From the NCBI GenBank assembly GCA_009869945.1, contig WIXG01000497.1:1-46684 (forward strand): 46,684 bases of DNA, given 5' to 3'. Source of the stretch: Mesaphorura yosii (taxonomy: Eukaryota > Arthropoda > Collembola > Poduromorpha > Tullbergiidae). A program made the position numbers and the translations under genes. The notes beneath the pieces are model-generated. The model saw only the letters and a list, made by a program, of their open reading frames with translations, did no database searches and had not been told where the DNA came from. Below, one piece after another: positions 44,654 through 46,684 of this stretch (within the stretch, counting starts at the first letter, position 1; the number at the start of each line of letters is the position of its first letter).

Positions 44654-45430
44654 ATGAGTCAGCAACTACAGCAACAAGAATTGGACAAGGAGAGTTACAT
44701 GGAAGGACAGTGGAAGCAGTTCATATTCAAAAGAATTGAGCCTGACGACCACGCAAAAATTTTACTACATCTCCGCGCAACATTTTACAAGATGAACTCG
44801 GTTGTTGACTGTCAGATTACGGCGACCAAGAATTTCAGGCTATCGACGACTACGTTGTCAAGTGCCTGAACCAGAATGATGATATTAGTTTTTACGCGGA
44901 AGATGAAGCGACTGGAAAGGTAAGGCGACCTGACATTTTGCGCTTACGTGCAGAAAACAAAAATGTATTACGTATTAAATTTGGATGCAGGTTGCAGGTG
45001 TTCGTATAACTTCCAAATGTACGAAGGAAGAAGAGGAAAAAGATGATGATCTGTCAAAGCTTTCCGAGAAAATGATCAAAGTGCTTGGCTTTATTGAAAT
45101 ACTCAAGAAAAAGTGCAATTTATTTGAGAAATACGGAATCGAGCACTACGCAAATTTTTTGTCCAATCCGTTGACCCTGAATACCTGAAACAAGGTCTTG
45201 CTTCAGAAATGAATCGGCGTAGTTTGGCCCTACTGCGGAGCCGGAGTTATCCTTTATGCCATTCAATGTTTACAAGTCCTTATGCTAGGAAAGCAGTGCA
45301 GAAACTTGGATTTGAAGAGACAGGACGGCTTGACTTTTACGGTTATGTTGATAAGAGCGGGAGCCTACTTTTTCCTACCGCGGAGCCTGGAATGGTTTTA
45401 GTAGGTTTGGCTAAACTGTTGCAAAAATAA
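44654..45430 (+). pseudogene. Arylalkylamine N-acetyltransferase-like (GNAT) relic
   Basis: The first exon (44654..44919) starts MSQQLQQQELDKESYMEGQW and continues FIFKRIEPDDHAKILLHLRA TFY, a typical AANAT/dopamine-acetyltransferase N-terminus. Near 44790 the frame changes: downstream it reads YGDQEFQAIDDYVVKCLNQN, and in that frame a TGA lies just upstream. A GT-AG intron (44920-44990) leads to VAGVRITSKCTKEEEE. At about 45150, in a T6 run, the frame shifts again to SVDPEYLKQGLASEMNRRSL, whose KQGLAS fits the acetyl-CoA loop (Q/R-x-x-G-x-A/G). The end, FTSPYARKAVQKLGFEETGR, is also typical. AATAAA lies at 45454-45459. Two shifts and a stop indicate a pseudogene unless they are assembly errors. 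The retained intron rules out a retrocopy. Confidence 0.65.
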
Positions 45431-45785
45431 TTGATAATTCTACTCAACTCAGTAATAAAATGGCGAGACATGAAATTTGGCAACAATTCTAAAGGCCACC
45501 TATTGATCCGTTTTTTTGGTGCACCAAAAATTCATAGTTTTAAATTGCTTTGAAATCATAAAATAAATAAACATAAAAGCGAATTAAGAAACTGCAATCC
45601 GATGACTATATCCAAATTGACGTTCGCTAGGCAGAAACTTTCCATTCACGTTGTGTTTGGTTTATCGCGAAATTGGTCATGAATGAATTTCTCGGTGAAC
45701 TCATAATCCGGGCTCCCAAACTAAAGTCTTCTCTAAATTCAATCTTTTAATTGTTTAATTGCTACGACAAAAATAGTCTTAACTA
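45431..45785. other. Spacer
   Basis: AT-rich 3' flank of the acetyltransferase relic. No further feature seen. Confidence 0.35.
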
Positions 45786-46275
45786 TTAATTAAATGCAAT
45801 CAGGAGTGTGAATGTATAGTCAGCAGTAATTTGCCAAGTTGTAATGGTTGACCATTCATGAGTGAAACCAAGCCTATTATTTATCTTCATATCTGGTATT
45901 GATTTAATGAGAGCTCTTGTTTTGTTTCCTAATGGAATTGAGGCAAGTCGCCGGGGTAGGTCAATATGTAGCGCCTCATATGCACCTTTAATGTGTGGGC
46001 CATAGCGATAAATAATACCGATAAAGGTGCCAGTTTGAATGCCTGAACCAGGGAAAATCGCGGATGCTGCCCAAAGAAGTCGGTTAAAAAAATGAATTGG
46101 GCTAAACATTGGAAAAATGAGTCATATGTGCCTAAGAGACAGTCGGATGTCCCTTAGGAAGCGTAATGTCATGGTACACATCATTGAAGAGTTGCATCCC
46201 TACATGTTGTGCGCGATGTGTAGGTGCAATGTTGGATGGATCTCGATATGAGTCACGTGTGATCCTTGAATTTCT
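45786..46275 (-). pseudogene. Chemoreceptor-like C-terminal fragment
   Basis: A minus-strand frame at 45786-46109 encodes FFNRLLWAASAIFPGSGIQT, GTFIGIIYRYG, a charged loop (NKTRALIKSIPDMKINNRLG) and a final WQITADYTFTLLIAFN-stop. The layout resembles the last two helices of arthropod gustatory-type receptors. Upstream, 46140-46275 is open in a second frame (NSRITRDSYRDPSNI, GMQLFNDVYHDITLPKGH) and ends in a TAG without a clear donor. A 7tm chemoreceptor gene running off the window, or its relic, is the likeliest source. Confidence 0.35.
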
Positions 46276-46684
46276 GGTGAATAACTGTTGAGGCAAGGAT
46301 AAATAGAAAAGTTCAAAGGTTAAGGCAGAATTTAAAAAAAGTATTTAAATCAATTTTTTTGAAAACAAATTTTATTTTATTGGCAAACAAAATTATAATC
46401 TTTTATCCATGAGAAGCGGAATTTTCCTTAAAAATGTCTGCCGCCTCGCACACAACAAAACTCTTCGCACAAAGCAGCAACGCAAACCCAAACTCCATTT
46501 CAAGATCTCAAATATTTACAAAATATACAAATGCAGGATTCAGGCCTGCCACACTTTGTACAAATACACCGTGGTCAAAAAGTTTTAAAGCTCTCATTAA
46601 AATAACGATAACTCGTAAACGAATGTGAAAATTTTGGAACGAATTTATTCATATGATAGATAATTTAACAAGGAATAATGTGTA
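46276..46684. other. Window end, AT-rich, no gene identified
   Basis: Only a 64-codon low-complexity ORF is present. It may be an intron or the 5' region of the minus-strand receptor fragment. Confidence 0.3.

Noticed and set aside
1..46684. tRNA, rRNA, CRISPR, prophage or endogenous viral sequences
   Set aside because: Scanning both strands by eye I found no tRNA arm motifs, rRNA blocks, viral polymerase or capsid motifs. This is not a computed search.

Overview
The window is animal nuclear DNA: spliced genes with short introns (often 45-100 bp), GT-AG junctions, TATA boxes close to start codons and AATAAA signals. The gene set points to an arthropod, most likely a springtail or close relative (inference): an insect-type chemoreceptor, an ionotropic receptor, a modular serine protease, a farnesoic-acid-O-methyltransferase-type domain, AANAT-like and ADGF-like relics, plus XPD and DNase II. 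There is no bacterial, viral, CRISPR or tRNA signal.

Layout. 0.1-1.3 kb: secreted ricin-B-type lectin (-), with a 457-bp foldback element just upstream of its TATA box. 2.1-3.1 kb: C2H2 zinc-finger relic (-). 3.4-5.2 kb: broken coding remnants, then an exon with a Methyltransf_FA domain (+). 5.7-6.2 kb: F-box-like remnant (-). 6.2-14.0 kb: Na+/K+-ATPase alpha-like gene (-), one coding exon of which is split by a 3.7-kb PIF/Harbinger transposon (8914-12589) carrying its transposase and Myb-like partner. 14.7-15.4 kb: ADGF/ADA2-like pseudogene (-). 15.7-20.2 kb: a 1404-residue sushi + serine protease + leucine-rich-repeat protein (+). 20.7-22.0 kb: seven-TM chemoreceptor (-). 23.8 kb: tiny Gly/Asp/Cys-repeat gene (+). 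25.6-28.5 kb: beta-glucuronidase (+) with two interchangeable 85-nt exons. 31.0-32.0 kb: a 30-residue hydrophobic micropeptide followed by an intronless CRAL-TRIO ORF (+). 32.3-34.1 kb: RGG/zinc-finger/Tudor protein (-). 34.5-36.0 kb: DNase II (-). 36.9-39.9 kb: XPD/ERCC2 helicase (+). 40.3-42.6 kb: ionotropic receptor (+). 42.8-46.7 kb: receptor fragments, a small unidentified ORF and an AANAT-like pseudogene.

The genes do not form one pathway. Groups that can be related are chemosensation (receptor, ionotropic receptor, fragments), lysosomal degradation (beta-glucuronidase, DNase II) and secreted recognition or immunity (lectin, modular protease). The most notable observations are the Harbinger insertion exactly inside a pump exon with a 3-bp target duplication, changed ion-site residues in that pump, the mutually exclusive exon pair in beta-glucuronidase, the protease-LRR fusion, and the micropeptide ahead of the CRAL-TRIO ORF. 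All exon models were built by hand from frame, splice signals and family similarity; no search or alignment was run.
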